58,960 nucleotides of DNA from Actinoplanes sp. TFC3 (lineage in GTDB: Bacteria > Actinomycetota > Actinomycetes > Mycobacteriales > Micromonosporaceae), in contig NZ_LOJP01000001.1 of assembly GCF_001553785.1 (NCBI RefSeq), positions 1,440,618-1,499,577 on the forward strand. Direction: 5' to 3'. The notes under the pieces were generated by a model. That model saw only the letters and a program-made list of their open reading frames with translations, was not told the origin of the DNA and did not search any database. Below, piece by piece: positions 16,319 to 23,538 of this stretch. The position numbers and the translations under genes were made by a program. How positions within the stretch are numbered: the stretch's first letter is position 1; the number at the start of each line of letters is the position of its first letter.

Positions 16319-17443
16319 ATGTACCAGGCCATCGTCAGCCCGCAGGACAGCAAGTTCATTGCCGCCCGCGCTGGCCAGCCGGCTGCCATGCAGCTTCCAT
16401 CCGCCTACTACGCGGAGCTAGCCGACATCGCGGACTCCGATGGGGTGGTGCCCGACTGGTTCGGGGACGCAGCACGTCAAGCCTGGGGCATCGAACTCGC
16501 TGGCCGTCCCGTCAGGGAGGTCCTGGTGGTGCGGGCGCCGTCGGTCCTGCCGGTGGCGTACAGCCGTGCGTCGTGGGAGATCAACAAGGGCTGCAACTTC
16601 TCCTGCGAGCACTGCTACCTCGAACAACGACCCTTTGCAGGGCTGGCGCTGGCGGACAAGTTCCGCCTGCTCGACCTCCTCCGCGACATGGGCGTGATCT
16701 GGTTCGAGATCACCGGTGGCGAACCACTCATCGACCAGGATTTTGTGCCCGCCTACAAGCGAGCCCATGCCGCCGGCATGATGATGGAGATCCTGACCAA
16801 CGGCTCACGGCTCTACCGCGACGAACTGTTGGACACCTTCGCGGTCCACCGACCACACAAGATCACCGTCTCGATGTACGGCGCCAGTCCCGAGACCGCG
16901 GACGCGCTGACGCAGACGCGCGGCGCGTTCAAGAACGCCTACCGGGGGATGGTGGCAGCAGCCGGAGCAAGTCTGCCCATCGAGGTCACGCTGATCATCA
17001 CGAAGCACAACGTCGAAGAACTCGACGAGATGCGCGCCATGGTCCGTGACCTCGGGTTGCCGTTCAAGGAGTACGCGTCGATCTCGCCGACCTACACCGG
17101 CAAGGGTTCCACGCTGGCCACGCAGGTGCCGAGCCTGATCGGCAAGAGCGACATCTTCCAGGGCTGCCCCGCTGGCCACACGTCCTTCCACGTCGACCCG
17201 CTCGGCTTCACCACGATGTGCAAGGTCGGCCGCGACAACCCCATCAACTTGGTTACCGAAGGCCCTGACGGGCTCCTGCGTCTGCCTGGGATTGCAGACG
17301 CTCAAATGCTTCGCACGGGTGGATGTAGCGGCTGCAAGCTCTCGTCCACCTGCCGGGTATGCCGACCCATGGCGCGCGTGTACCAGGAGGCGAAGGCACC
17401 ACTGAGTCACTACTGCCAGCACGGCATGAAGGAGGAACCATGA
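16319..17443 (+). CDS. radical SAM / SPASM peptide-modifying enzyme
   Basis: 374 residues from ATG 16319 (GAGGAGGAG just upstream). The radical SAM 4Fe-4S motif is C92-x3-C96-x2-C99 (KGCNFSCEHCYLE), with TGGEP at ~132-136 for SAM. The C-terminus has a nearly canonical seven-Cys SPASM set: C283-x12-G-x4-C301, C336-x2-C339-x5-C345-x2-C348, and C366, predicted to bind two auxiliary clusters. The ~85 residues before the first Cys could be a PqqD-like peptide-recognition domain, an inference only. SPASM enzymes usually install thioether, C-C or other crosslinks in ribosomal peptides. Its stop overlaps the start of the 53-aa peptide gene (ATGA), so the substrate is very probably that peptide. Confidence 0.9.
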   Translation: MYQAIVSPQDSKFIAARAGQPAAMQLPSAYYAELADIADSDGVVPDWFGDAARQAWGIELAGRPVREVLVVRAPSVLPVAYSRASWEINKGCNFSCEHCYLEQRPFAGLALADKFRLLDLLRDMGVIWFEITGGEPLIDQDFVPAYKRAHAAGMMMEILTNGSRLYRDELLDTFAVHRPHKITVSMYGASPETADALTQTRGAFKNAYRGMVAAAGASLPIEVTLIITKHNVEELDEMRAMVRDLGLPFKEYASISPTYTGKGSTLATQVPSLIGKSDIFQGCPAGHTSFHVDPLGFTTMCKVGRDNPINLVTEGPDGLLRLPGIADAQMLRTGGCSGCKLSSTCRVCRPMARVYQEAKAPLSHYCQHGMKEEP

Positions 17444-17601
17444 CCGCTACCCCTGTCGAGATCATCAGCCGTTCGCCGAGGGTCGGCAACGCCGCCAAGC
17501 ACCTGCCCAAGCAGGAGCCGGCCGGCATCGTCATCACGACGGTCGACGCCCTGACCACGGATAATGTGCGCGGGTGCAGCGACGACAACCCGTACCGCTG
17601 A
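17440..17601 (+). CDS. candidate RiPP precursor peptide (53 aa)
   Basis: ATG 17440 overlaps the radical SAM stop and has a clear RBS (GGAGGA). The product starts MTATPVEIISRSPRVGNAAK, continues through VITTVDALTTDNVR and ends GCSDDNPYR. It has a single Cys at 46, no aromatic residue until Tyr 52, and a leader-like charged first half. The probable core is the C-terminal segment after VITTVDAL; the Cys, two Asp, Asn, Pro and Tyr are the likely modification sites. A strong hairpin follows 14 bases after the stop. It does not match precursor classes I know (mycofactocin, PQQ, streptide, FxLD), so the class may be new. Confidence 0.72.
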   Translation: MTATPVEIISRSPRVGNAAKHLPKQEPAGIVITTVDALTTDNVRGCSDDNPYR

Positions 17602-17615
17602 CCCACGCCCATCAG

Positions 17616-17658
17616 CGCTCCGGATCGCTGTCGTGCCATGGCGCGGCGATCCGGAGCG
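17616..17658 (+). terminator. 13-bp hairpin between the precursor and kinase genes
   Basis: CGCTCCGGATCGC (17616-17628) and GCGATCCGGAGCG (17646-17658) are exact inverted copies with a 17-base loop and no T-run. It starts 14 bases after the precursor stop. A partial terminator or 3' stabilising structure here would make precursor mRNA more abundant than kinase mRNA. Confidence 0.65.
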
Positions 17659-17681
17659 TGTCGCCTGCTGAGGAACCCGCC

Positions 17682-18488
17682 GTGCCGCTCACCCGCATCT
17701 CGTACTGGAATCTCCCGATGGTCGTCCGCAACAAGATCGAGGACGCCACCGGCATCGTCACGTCAGCTACGTCGGTGGGGGAAGGGCTGAACAGCTCCGT
17801 TGCCGCTCTGCTGAGCACGCCAACGGGCAGCTATTTCGTGAAGGCATTGCCGTCGGATCATCGCTGGGTATGGACGCAGGCCCGCGAAGCCGAAATCGCC
17901 CAGTTCGTGCACCCGGTGGCTCCGGCGCTCTTTAAGCGCGTCGTGGATCTTGGCTGGGATGTCCTGATCTTCGAAGCGCTAGAGGGACACCAGGCCGACT
18001 ACGCCCCGGGCTCACACGATCTCCAACACACCGTCGACCTGCTCGCCCGGATCGGTGAGCTTGCCTGCCCCGACCTCGCCCTGCGGCAGGCGGAGCAGCG
18101 CATGCGGGCGTACGCCGAGGCGAGCGAGCTGCACTACTTCGCCGGTGAAGCGCTGCTGCACACGGACCTGAACAACGCCAACGTCATCGTCGGTGGGAGC
18201 CGGGCGCGCATCGTTGACTGGGGGTGGGCGACGCGCGGTGCACCGTGGCTTGATGCCGGCTATTGGGTGATCTGGCTGATCGCCGCAGGCCACGATCCCC
18301 GTTCCGCCGAGCGATGGGCTGTACACGTCCCTGCATGGCGAACGGCGCCCCCGCAAGGTGTCACGGCTTTCGCAGCGGCGAACGCGAGGATCTGGCAAGA
18401 AGCCGGCGGAGCTGATCCGGATCCTTGGACTCGCCGCCTTGTTGATGCCTCTGGAGCGTGGAGCCACTACCGGCTGACGGGGCGATAA
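17682..18488 (+). CDS. APH-fold kinase of the peptide locus
   Basis: 268 residues from GTG 17682 (VPLTRISYWNLPMVVRNKIE); an upstream in-frame extension to 17574 overlaps the precursor gene and has poor composition. Family motifs are LLHTDLNNANVIVGG (Brenner HxDxxxxN) and RIVDWGWATRGAPWLDAGYW (metal-binding DWxW). The N-lobe has EGLNSSVAALLSTPTGSYFV and then KALPSDHRW with the likely ATP-lysine. It follows the precursor gene across a strong hairpin. It could phosphorylate the peptide, detoxify it as self-protection, or act on an unrelated small molecule. A 5'-truncated near copy lies outside the element at 8572-9297. Confidence 0.82.
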   Translation: MPLTRISYWNLPMVVRNKIEDATGIVTSATSVGEGLNSSVAALLSTPTGSYFVKALPSDHRWVWTQAREAEIAQFVHPVAPALFKRVVDLGWDVLIFEALEGHQADYAPGSHDLQHTVDLLARIGELACPDLALRQAEQRMRAYAEASELHYFAGEALLHTDLNNANVIVGGSRARIVDWGWATRGAPWLDAGYWVIWLIAAGHDPRSAERWAVHVPAWRTAPPQGVTAFAAANARIWQEAGGADPDPWTRRLVDASGAWSHYRLTGR

Positions 18489-18711
18489 GCATTGGATAAC
18501 CGGGCGCGGAGCCCCCGAGATGGGCTAGCACCTGAGGGCTGACGCTTCGCTGGCCAGGCTGCAACGCTTGTGGTTCCTGGCCTCCCCGATTCCCTTCGCC
18601 ACTGATACATAGTCAAGAGCAACGTGACGTTCTTGCAGCTCAGGGCGTTTCGGCTTGGCTGTGGACACCAAGTGGGTTGGTGTGCCCGACCAATTTTTCG
18701 CGGATCGTTGG

Positions 18712-19083
18712 TCAGTCCGACCAAGTCGCCCTGTGTACGCGACATGGTGGCCTGTCCCGGGACGCCTTCTGGAAGGTGTGGTGGGGCAGCACGATGCAGC
18801 GGGCGTTGGATGCCGGGTGGATGAAGCCCCGTTTCTTCGCCGTGCGGAGCGCACCCGAGACGGAATCCAGTCGCTCTTCCGTCCTGCCGAGGATTCGAGC
18901 CAACTCGCCCACGCCGAACGGAGCGTGCCCGGTCGAGTTGTGGCGGCCGAGAGCCGCGAACAGCACGCGGATCCAGAGCGGGCCGTTCTTCTCATCGGTT
19001 GCCCAGCGCGCCATCTCGCGCTGCGAGTACGCACCCCACGGACCGTTGTTAGCGAACGTGATCCGACTCTCCGGTCGGGTCAT
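18712..19083 (-). CDS. small winged-helix-like element protein
   Basis: 123 residues from ATG 19083, which overlaps the stop of the excisionase-like gene (ATGA). The middle (GVGELARILGRTEERLDSVS, then GALRTAKKRGFI) reads as a helix-turn-helix or winged-helix of the kind that distinguishes regulators and replication accessory proteins on actinobacterial elements; the N-terminus WGAYSQREMARWATDEKNGP is typical of gene sets beside excisionases. No enzymatic motif. Between its stop and the kinase stop (18489-18711) I see nothing else. Likely role: transcriptional control or maintenance of the element. Confidence 0.65.
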   Translation of the reverse strand: MTRPESRITFANNGPWGAYSQREMARWATDEKNGPLWIRVLFAALGRHNSTGHAPFGVGELARILGRTEERLDSVSGALRTAKKRGFIHPASNARCIVLPHHTFQKASRDRPPCRVHRATWSD

Positions 19084-19274
19084 GCCTTGGTCCCAACCCG
19101 CGAGCGCTGCTCGTAGCTTTCGATGTCGGCGAGGCGGTAGAGGACGTGCCCTCCCAGCTTCAGGTAGGCCGGACCGATGCCGTTGCTGCGAAGGTTCGCC
19201 AGGTGGCCGACGGAGACGAACCATCGCCGCGCGAGGTGTGCGGGGGTGAGGTGGACGATGACTTCCTGATGCAC
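19080..19274 (-). CDS. excisionase-like HTH DNA-binding protein
   Basis: 64 residues with a single MerR/HTH_17-like domain: LTPAHLARRWFVSVGHLANL (helix-turn-helix), then NGIGPAYLKLGGHVLYRLAD and IESYEQRSR. This 'xPxYxKlGgrVrYrxxDlxxw' pattern is that of excisionase-family proteins that pair with tyrosine integrases. It is the first gene of a two-gene minus-strand operon divergent from the integrase operon. It probably steers excision of the element and may repress its own promoter. Confidence 0.85.
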   Translation of the reverse strand: MHQEVIVHLTPAHLARRWFVSVGHLANLRSNGIGPAYLKLGGHVLYRLADIESYEQRSRVGTKA

Positions 19275-19385
19275 TCGGAGGATCTCCTCGATCGCTGGTG
19301 CTGATCGAAGCCTGCTGGCCTCATGAATCTCCTCAGTTCGACGTCACGGGGTGATGCACGCTGACGCTACCTGGCAAATGGTTGT

Positions 19386-19395
19386 GGTTGCAACC
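19386..19395. promoter_or_regulatory. palindrome GGTTGCAACC in the xis/int divergent region
   Basis: A perfect 10-bp palindrome lies inside the near-palindrome GTGGTTGCAACCCAC, in the 170-base gap between the divergent excisionase-like and integrase-operon genes. It is immediately upstream of the plus-strand leader region (AT-rich ACATTAATGATTAG). An operator for the excisionase-like protein or a resident repressor is plausible. Confidence 0.35.
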
Positions 19396-19443
19396 CACAT
19401 TAATGATTAGGGCGTGTACCTGCCATCTGCTACGTTGGCTGGC

Positions 19444-20130
19444 ATGGACTCATCTACACCTTCGGGCCTGAGTGACGTCATGGAGTCGGCCCTCACCACC
19501 ACAGATCCGCTCGTCCACCTGGGTGCGGCCGGCCGGAGCGCGTTCGCTGTGCTTCGCCACCACGACGGCGCGCAAGACTGGCTGGTCGGGTTCCGCCTTG
19601 CGGCGGTGGGCGATCGCCCAGGCGAGTGGCGGGCCGTGGAGTTCGCCGTACGGCAAGTTGACGAGACTGCCCCGTCGGCGATGACGAGCAAGACGATCCG
19701 GGTGTTGCCGATCGGGGAGTTGCTCGCAGCTGCCAGGAAGGCGCTCAGCGTCCAGATCGGCGCTCGCCCTGTCGCGAGCAGGGTGCGATTCGTCAGCTCT
19801 GCGGAGGACCGGCTAGCCGCCTTCCTGGAGGACGGGCGGGGCCGTCAACCGCGTGATGACCAGGCCTACGCCGGCCTGGCGGTGGAGTACTCCTTCCTCG
19901 TGCAGGACGGCGATCGCACGCCGGCCAAGACGCTTGCCGGCATGCACGGTGGAGTCAGCGGCACGTGGGCCAACCGGATCGCGGAGGCGCGCAAGCGCGG
20001 CATGCTCACGGCGGTCAAGCCGGGCGAAGCTGGGGGCGGCCTAACAGACAAGGCTCTCAAAACCCTGCATCCCGGCTGGTCGCCCGAAGATGACGCACTC
20101 ATCGACGCTGAACTTGCCGAGAGGGAGTGA
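19444..20130 (+). CDS. element protein of unknown function upstream of integrase
   Basis: 228 residues from ATG 19444 (MDSSTPSGLSD); an alternative GTG ten codons upstream at 19414 is less likely. The C-terminal third resembles a helix-turn-helix used for DNA binding: AYAGLAVEYSFLVQDGDRTP, then TLAGMHGGVSGTWANRIAEA and RKRGMLTAVKPGEAGGGLT, the type of 'non-self-ligating' HTH seen in actinobacterial phage and element proteins. It lies 3 bases upstream of the integrase gene, so the two are co-transcribed, suggesting a role in control of integration or maintenance. Confidence 0.7.
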   Translation: MDSSTPSGLSDVMESALTTTDPLVHLGAAGRSAFAVLRHHDGAQDWLVGFRLAAVGDRPGEWRAVEFAVRQVDETAPSAMTSKTIRVLPIGELLAAARKALSVQIGARPVASRVRFVSSAEDRLAAFLEDGRGRQPRDDQAYAGLAVEYSFLVQDGDRTPAKTLAGMHGGVSGTWANRIAEARKRGMLTAVKPGEAGGGLTDKALKTLHPGWSPEDDALIDAELAERE

Positions 20131-20133
20131 CGT

Positions 20134-21330
20134 ATGGGCAGACGTGCACTCGGCCTCGGTGAGCATGGGGAGATTGAGGCAACTCCCCAAATGCGAGATG
20201 CGGATGGGAAGTGGAAGCGTGCTGTGAGGGTTCGCGGCGCCGAAAGGTGGCGGGCGCGCTGCTACCACCGGGGACACGACGGGGTCATGGGCGAGATCTC
20301 CCGAGTCGCGCGCACCAAGCGACTCGCCATCGAAGCTGTGGAAACCGCTCTCGAAGAGCGGGAGCGCGGCCACGTCGAGATGACCTCGGGCACGAGCCTG
20401 GTGGCAGCGGGTGAGCTATGGCTGACGCAGATCCGACGTACAGACTCGGGTCTCAGTGCCCGAACGGTCCAGGACTACGGCCGGACCTTCGCCCGCTACA
20501 TCGACGTACAGGGATCAAGCGTTCGCGGCCTGAGCTTGGTGCAGGTCAACGACCCCCAGCGGCTCAGGATCTTCCTCCAGAAGGTGGCGGACAGGCATGG
20601 CACCGGAGCCGCGAAGATCAGCAAGAGCGTCCTCTCCGGCATCCTCAACTTCGCCATCGAGAACGGCATCTTGACCACCAACGCCCTCCGCCAGATCCGC
20701 CCGGTGAGGGCGCAAACCGCCAAGGTCCAGGAACACGACTCCAAGCGAGCCTTCACCAGAGAGGAACGGGACGCCGTCATCGCATACGCGGACAAGCTGG
20801 CACGTGACGAGTCGGCCAATCCCCGCACACGACGCAAGCGGGAGACGGTTGCCGACCTGGTGGCGTTCATGGCGGGCACGGGCGTACGGATCAACGAAGC
20901 TCGCGGCCTCCGCTGGGAGGACATCGACCTCAAGACCAATGCCGCGCACGTCCGTGGCACGAAGACTCGCAAGTCGGATCGGCGGCTCACCCTGCCCTCG
21001 TGGCTGACCGAGCGCCTGACCGGCCGCGCGGAGCGGTTCGGGACCAAGGGACTGGTCTTCAGTTCCCCGCATCACCTGAGCGAGCCGGAACGTGTATGGG
21101 ATCAGAGCAACTCTGCCAAGGCGCTCGCGAGCATCTTCGATGGCAGCGGATTCTCGTGGGCCATCCCGCATACCTTCCGGCGTACGGTGGCGACCTTGCT
21201 CGATCAGGCGGGCGTGCCGATCGCCCGGATTGCCGATCAGCTTGGCCACGCCGATCCGGCAATGACGGCCAGCGTCTACCTGGGCCGCGACCTCATGGGC
21301 GACAAGCGCTCGGTCGCCGAGCACCTGTGA
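20134..21330 (+). CDS. int: tyrosine recombinase / phage-type integrase
   Basis: 398 residues with an N-terminal arm-binding domain, a SAM-like core-binding domain (~85-185) and a C-terminal catalytic domain. Catalytic residues are visible: R252 in GTGVRINEARGLRW, H346 and R349 in PHTFRRTVATLL, H372 in QLGHADPAMT and the nucleophile Y382 in SVYLGRDL. The gene ends 93 bases from the 3' end of tRNA-Arg, the standard position for a tRNA-targeting integrase. It should recombine attP with the tRNA 3' segment. Confidence 0.96.
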   Translation: MGRRALGLGEHGEIEATPQMRDADGKWKRAVRVRGAERWRARCYHRGHDGVMGEISRVARTKRLAIEAVETALEERERGHVEMTSGTSLVAAGELWLTQIRRTDSGLSARTVQDYGRTFARYIDVQGSSVRGLSLVQVNDPQRLRIFLQKVADRHGTGAAKISKSVLSGILNFAIENGILTTNALRQIRPVRAQTAKVQEHDSKRAFTREERDAVIAYADKLARDESANPRTRRKRETVADLVAFMAGTGVRINEARGLRWEDIDLKTNAAHVRGTKTRKSDRRLTLPSWLTERLTGRAERFGTKGLVFSSPHHLSEPERVWDQSNSAKALASIFDGSGFSWAIPHTFRRTVATLLDQAGVPIARIADQLGHADPAMTASVYLGRDLMGDKRSVAEHL

Positions 21331-21422
21331 CGTCCGTACGCCAAAACGGGTAACAAAACAGGTAAGCGGGACCGTCGGCAGATGGCCCGGCAAACCAAAC
21401 ACCCTGGTAGATGCGGGATAAG

Positions 21423-21458
21423 GCGCGCCCGGCAGGATTCGAACCTGCGACCGACGGA
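21423..21458. repeat. attR: right 36-bp direct repeat within tRNA-Arg
   Basis: Identical to 9473-9508. It covers tRNA positions 39-73 plus one base beyond the discriminator, so integration of the element restores a complete tRNA. Just outside it, between the integrase stop and the tRNA, lie two similar strings (AACGGGTAAC and AACAGGTAAG), possible arm sites. Confidence 0.9.
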
Positions 21459-21496
21459 TTAGAAGTCCGTTGCTCTATCCGCTGAGCTACGAGCGC
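21424..21496 (-). tRNA. tRNA-Arg(TCT)
   Basis: A 73-base cloverleaf on the minus strand: acceptor GCGCTCG/CGGGCGC, D stem GCTC/GAGC, anticodon stem ACGGA/TCCGT around loop CTTCTAA (anticodon TCT), T stem GCAGG/CCTGC with loop TTCGAAT, discriminator G. CCA is not encoded (genomic CCT follows). It is the attachment site of the element. Confidence 0.97.
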
Positions 21497-21544
21497 CTGG
21501 CCTGCACATACTAGAGTCCCGTCGGCTTCGTGGCGAGCCGGTTG

Positions 21545-22579
21545 TCAGGCGGTCGTGGTGTCTGCTTTGTCCCGGGCGGTTGGTTCGGGCTGGTCTTCGG
21601 GGGCGGGAGGGATCTCTTCCTCGGGCGTGTCCTTCGGCTTCAAGAAGCCGTCGACCCAGCGCCCCAGCTCGCGGAACACCTCTGTTCGTACCTCTTTGCC
21701 GGAAAGCGTGAGGTCGTGCATGCCGCCGTCGAAACGCGCGATTGTGACTCGCGGTCCGAGCAGGGGGGCCCATCGCACGATGTGATCGACGTCGAGAACG
21801 GCGTCGGTGAGGTGCACGTCGTCGGTCCAGGATCGGCCGCGGAACGTTCTGGTCGAACAAGCGACAAGAATGGGTGCGTCGATGGCAAGGCCGGAGCGAA
21901 GGTGGGCCTGGCCGCGGCGAATTGCGTCGAGCCATCCGGTACGTACCGGAAAACCTGTTACCGGCTTCCAATTGAGGTCGTACGTCCACTCGCCCCGGTG
22001 ATTGCTGTGCAGACTCTGGCCGTACAGGCCGAGCGAATTCATGGGGATGATGCGGTACGGGTTGCGTGTGCTCGTACGCCCAACGAGGTTCATCAAAGGC
22101 CGGCGCAGCAACCACGGCACGTTGAAGTCGAAGAACGGGCTGTTGAGAAACAGTCCGTCGACGATCCTGCTCTGGCTACGGGAGTTCGCCCAGAGCGAGG
22201 TGACCAGCCCGCCGGTGGAGTGGCCGGCGACGAGCAACTGGTCATGTCCGTCCTGCTCTCGGATGATTCGAGCAGATTCGTCCAGTTCCGGGAAATACTC
22301 GCTGAGGTTGCGCACGAAGTTCGGCGTCTGGTGCGGGAGCAGGCTGCGGCCGTATTTGCGCAGGTCGAGGGCGTAGAAGTCCCAGCCGCGCTCGACGAAG
22401 AAGTCGGCCAGGTGGGTCTGGAAGAAGTAGTCGACGAAACCGTGTACGTAGAGCACTGCTCTGCGCGACGGGGCGTCACATCTGCGCCGGACCAGCGTGG
22501 CCACCACGGCGCCTTCGTCGTCGGTGCCCAGGTCAATGGTGTGACGCTCGTACGGCGTACCCAGAACATCCGTCTCCAC
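21545..22579 (-). CDS. alpha/beta hydrolase (serine aminopeptidase/lipase-like)
   Basis: 344 residues. The oxyanion region YVHGFVDYFF, nucleophile elbow GHSTGG and the C-terminal DGGMHDLTLSG with the catalytic His follow the alpha/beta hydrolase order; the likely acid is in DDVHLTDAVLDVDHI. The lid region (YFPELDESARIIREQDGHD upstream of the elbow) resembles monoacylglycerol-lipase-type enzymes. No signal peptide, so probably cytosolic. An acidic, Pro-rich C-terminal tail (EEEIPPAPEDQPEPTARDK) is unusual. Divergent from the ssb gene. Confidence 0.9.
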   Translation of the reverse strand: METDVLGTPYERHTIDLGTDDEGAVVATLVRRRCDAPSRRAVLYVHGFVDYFFQTHLADFFVERGWDFYALDLRKYGRSLLPHQTPNFVRNLSEYFPELDESARIIREQDGHDQLLVAGHSTGGLVTSLWANSRSQSRIVDGLFLNSPFFDFNVPWLLRRPLMNLVGRTSTRNPYRIIPMNSLGLYGQSLHSNHRGEWTYDLNWKPVTGFPVRTGWLDAIRRGQAHLRSGLAIDAPILVACSTRTFRGRSWTDDVHLTDAVLDVDHIVRWAPLLGPRVTIARFDGGMHDLTLSGKEVRTEVFRELGRWVDGFLKPKDTPEEEIPPAPEDQPEPTARDKADTTTA

Positions 22580-22620
22580 GTCGCCAGGTTACCCATGCGT
22601 AGGCCGTCGTGCGCCATACC

Positions 22621-22668
22621 AGATCCACAGAGCCCCGTGGAGTTATCCCCAATGCGCCGTTGTCCACA
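22621..22668. promoter_or_regulatory. three DnaA-box-like 9-mers upstream of ssb
   Basis: AGATCCACA (22621-22629), TTATCCCCA (22643-22651) and TTGTCCACA (22660-22668) occur in one orientation within 48 bases, in the 170-base divergent region before ssb. TTGTCCACA equals the actinobacterial (Streptomyces) DnaA-box consensus; the other two differ from TTATCCACA at one or two positions. They may allow DnaA to control ssb or the divergent hydrolase. Confidence 0.45.
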
Positions 22669-22749
22669 GGCCTGACGGACTTTTTCGGCGGAGTTGCCGG
22701 CGATCGCGGCACGCTGCTCCCACGAACTTCGACCGATTGAGGAGAAGCG

Positions 22750-23538
22750 ATGTTCGACACCAACATTGTCGTGGTCGGCAACGTGCTCAGCCCGCCGGAA
22801 TGGCGCCGGACGACCAGCACCAACACCCTGGTCACCACCTTCAAGATCGCGTCGACCGCGCGCCGGCTCGACCGGGAAACAGGCCAATGGACCGATGGCA
22901 ACCAGCTCCGGGTGCGCGTGAACTGCTGGCGCCGGCTCGCCGAGGGTGTAGCCGCGTCGGTCATGATCGGCGATCCCGTCATGGTGACCGGGCGCCTCTA
23001 CACCCGTGACTGGGTGGATTCCGATGGCAACCCGCGTACCTCGTACGAGATGGAAGCCTCCGCCGTGGGTCACGACCTGGCCCGGGGCCGTGCCAAGTTC
23101 TTCCGCAACAAGCAGGCGGTCACGGCCACCGTCGAAATTCCGGAGCTGGAAACGAAGGTACGCGGGGAGAACGCGCCAGCAATCACCGAAGACGAAGCAC
23201 CCACCGTGTACGGCGAAGGGGTCCCCGACTCGGCAGAACCCTCATTCGATGACCAGCCAATGGTCCCTGGCGGGGCGTTCGAGCCGTTCGAGAGCAACCT
23301 GAACCTCAGCGCCCCCGAATCCTCGGAGCAAGCGTCGGGCGATTCCCCCGATCCGGCCTCGGGCGTGTCTCCTGCCTCGGTTGAGTCCTCTGCCCCGGAT
23401 GGTTCCTCGGCAGCGCCCGGATCTTCCACCGCTGACGGGGACGAATCCGATGCCGGCCCTGGCCAGTCCTCCGACGCCGCGCCTGCGGTCAAGCGGGTCC
23501 GAAGTCGCACCACGCGTCGCCAGCCTGTGGCTGCCTGA
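22750..23538 (+). CDS. ssb: single-stranded DNA-binding protein paralogue
   Basis: 262 residues. The first ~115 form the SSB OB-fold: NIVVVGNVLSPPEWRRTTST, NTLVTTFKIASTARRLDR, WTDGNQLRVRVNCWRRLAEG, VMVTGRLYTRDW and SYEMEASAVGHDLARG. A long disordered Ser/Pro/Glu/Asp tail follows (~140-245), but the terminus is basic (RVRSRTTRRQPVAA) instead of the DDDIPF-type tip that recruits replication proteins. It is therefore probably a secondary SSB (recombination, transformation or development) and not the replicative one. ATG 22750 follows TTGAGGAGAAGCG. Confidence 0.9.
   Translation: MFDTNIVVVGNVLSPPEWRRTTSTNTLVTTFKIASTARRLDRETGQWTDGNQLRVRVNCWRRLAEGVAASVMIGDPVMVTGRLYTRDWVDSDGNPRTSYEMEASAVGHDLARGRAKFFRNKQAVTATVEIPELETKVRGENAPAITEDEAPTVYGEGVPDSAEPSFDDQPMVPGGAFEPFESNLNLSAPESSEQASGDSPDPASGVSPASVESSAPDGSSAAPGSSTADGDESDAGPGQSSDAAPAVKRVRSRTTRRQPVAA

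Larger units (their letters stand above)
9473..21458. mobile_element. integrative element / genomic island inserted in tRNA-Arg(TCT)
   Basis: About 12 kb bounded by a 36-bp direct repeat identical to the 3' part of the tRNA-Arg gene. The intact tRNA is at the right end beside a tyrosine integrase, with an excisionase-like gene and a small winged-helix-like gene on the opposite strand. Cargo comprises a motif-sharing membrane-protein cluster, a SepF/SLATT/2-TM operon and a radical SAM peptide locus. I see no TraB/FtsK-like translocase, relaxase or known replication initiator, so conjugation would depend on another element. Left cargo (9.8-13.6 kb) is visibly less GC-rich than the right cargo and the chromosome. 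Confidence 0.88.

Noticed and set aside
9473..21458. Full actinomycete integrative and conjugative element (AICE) or prophage
   Set aside because: No TraB/FtsK-type translocase, relaxase, replication initiator, capsid or terminase gene was recognised.
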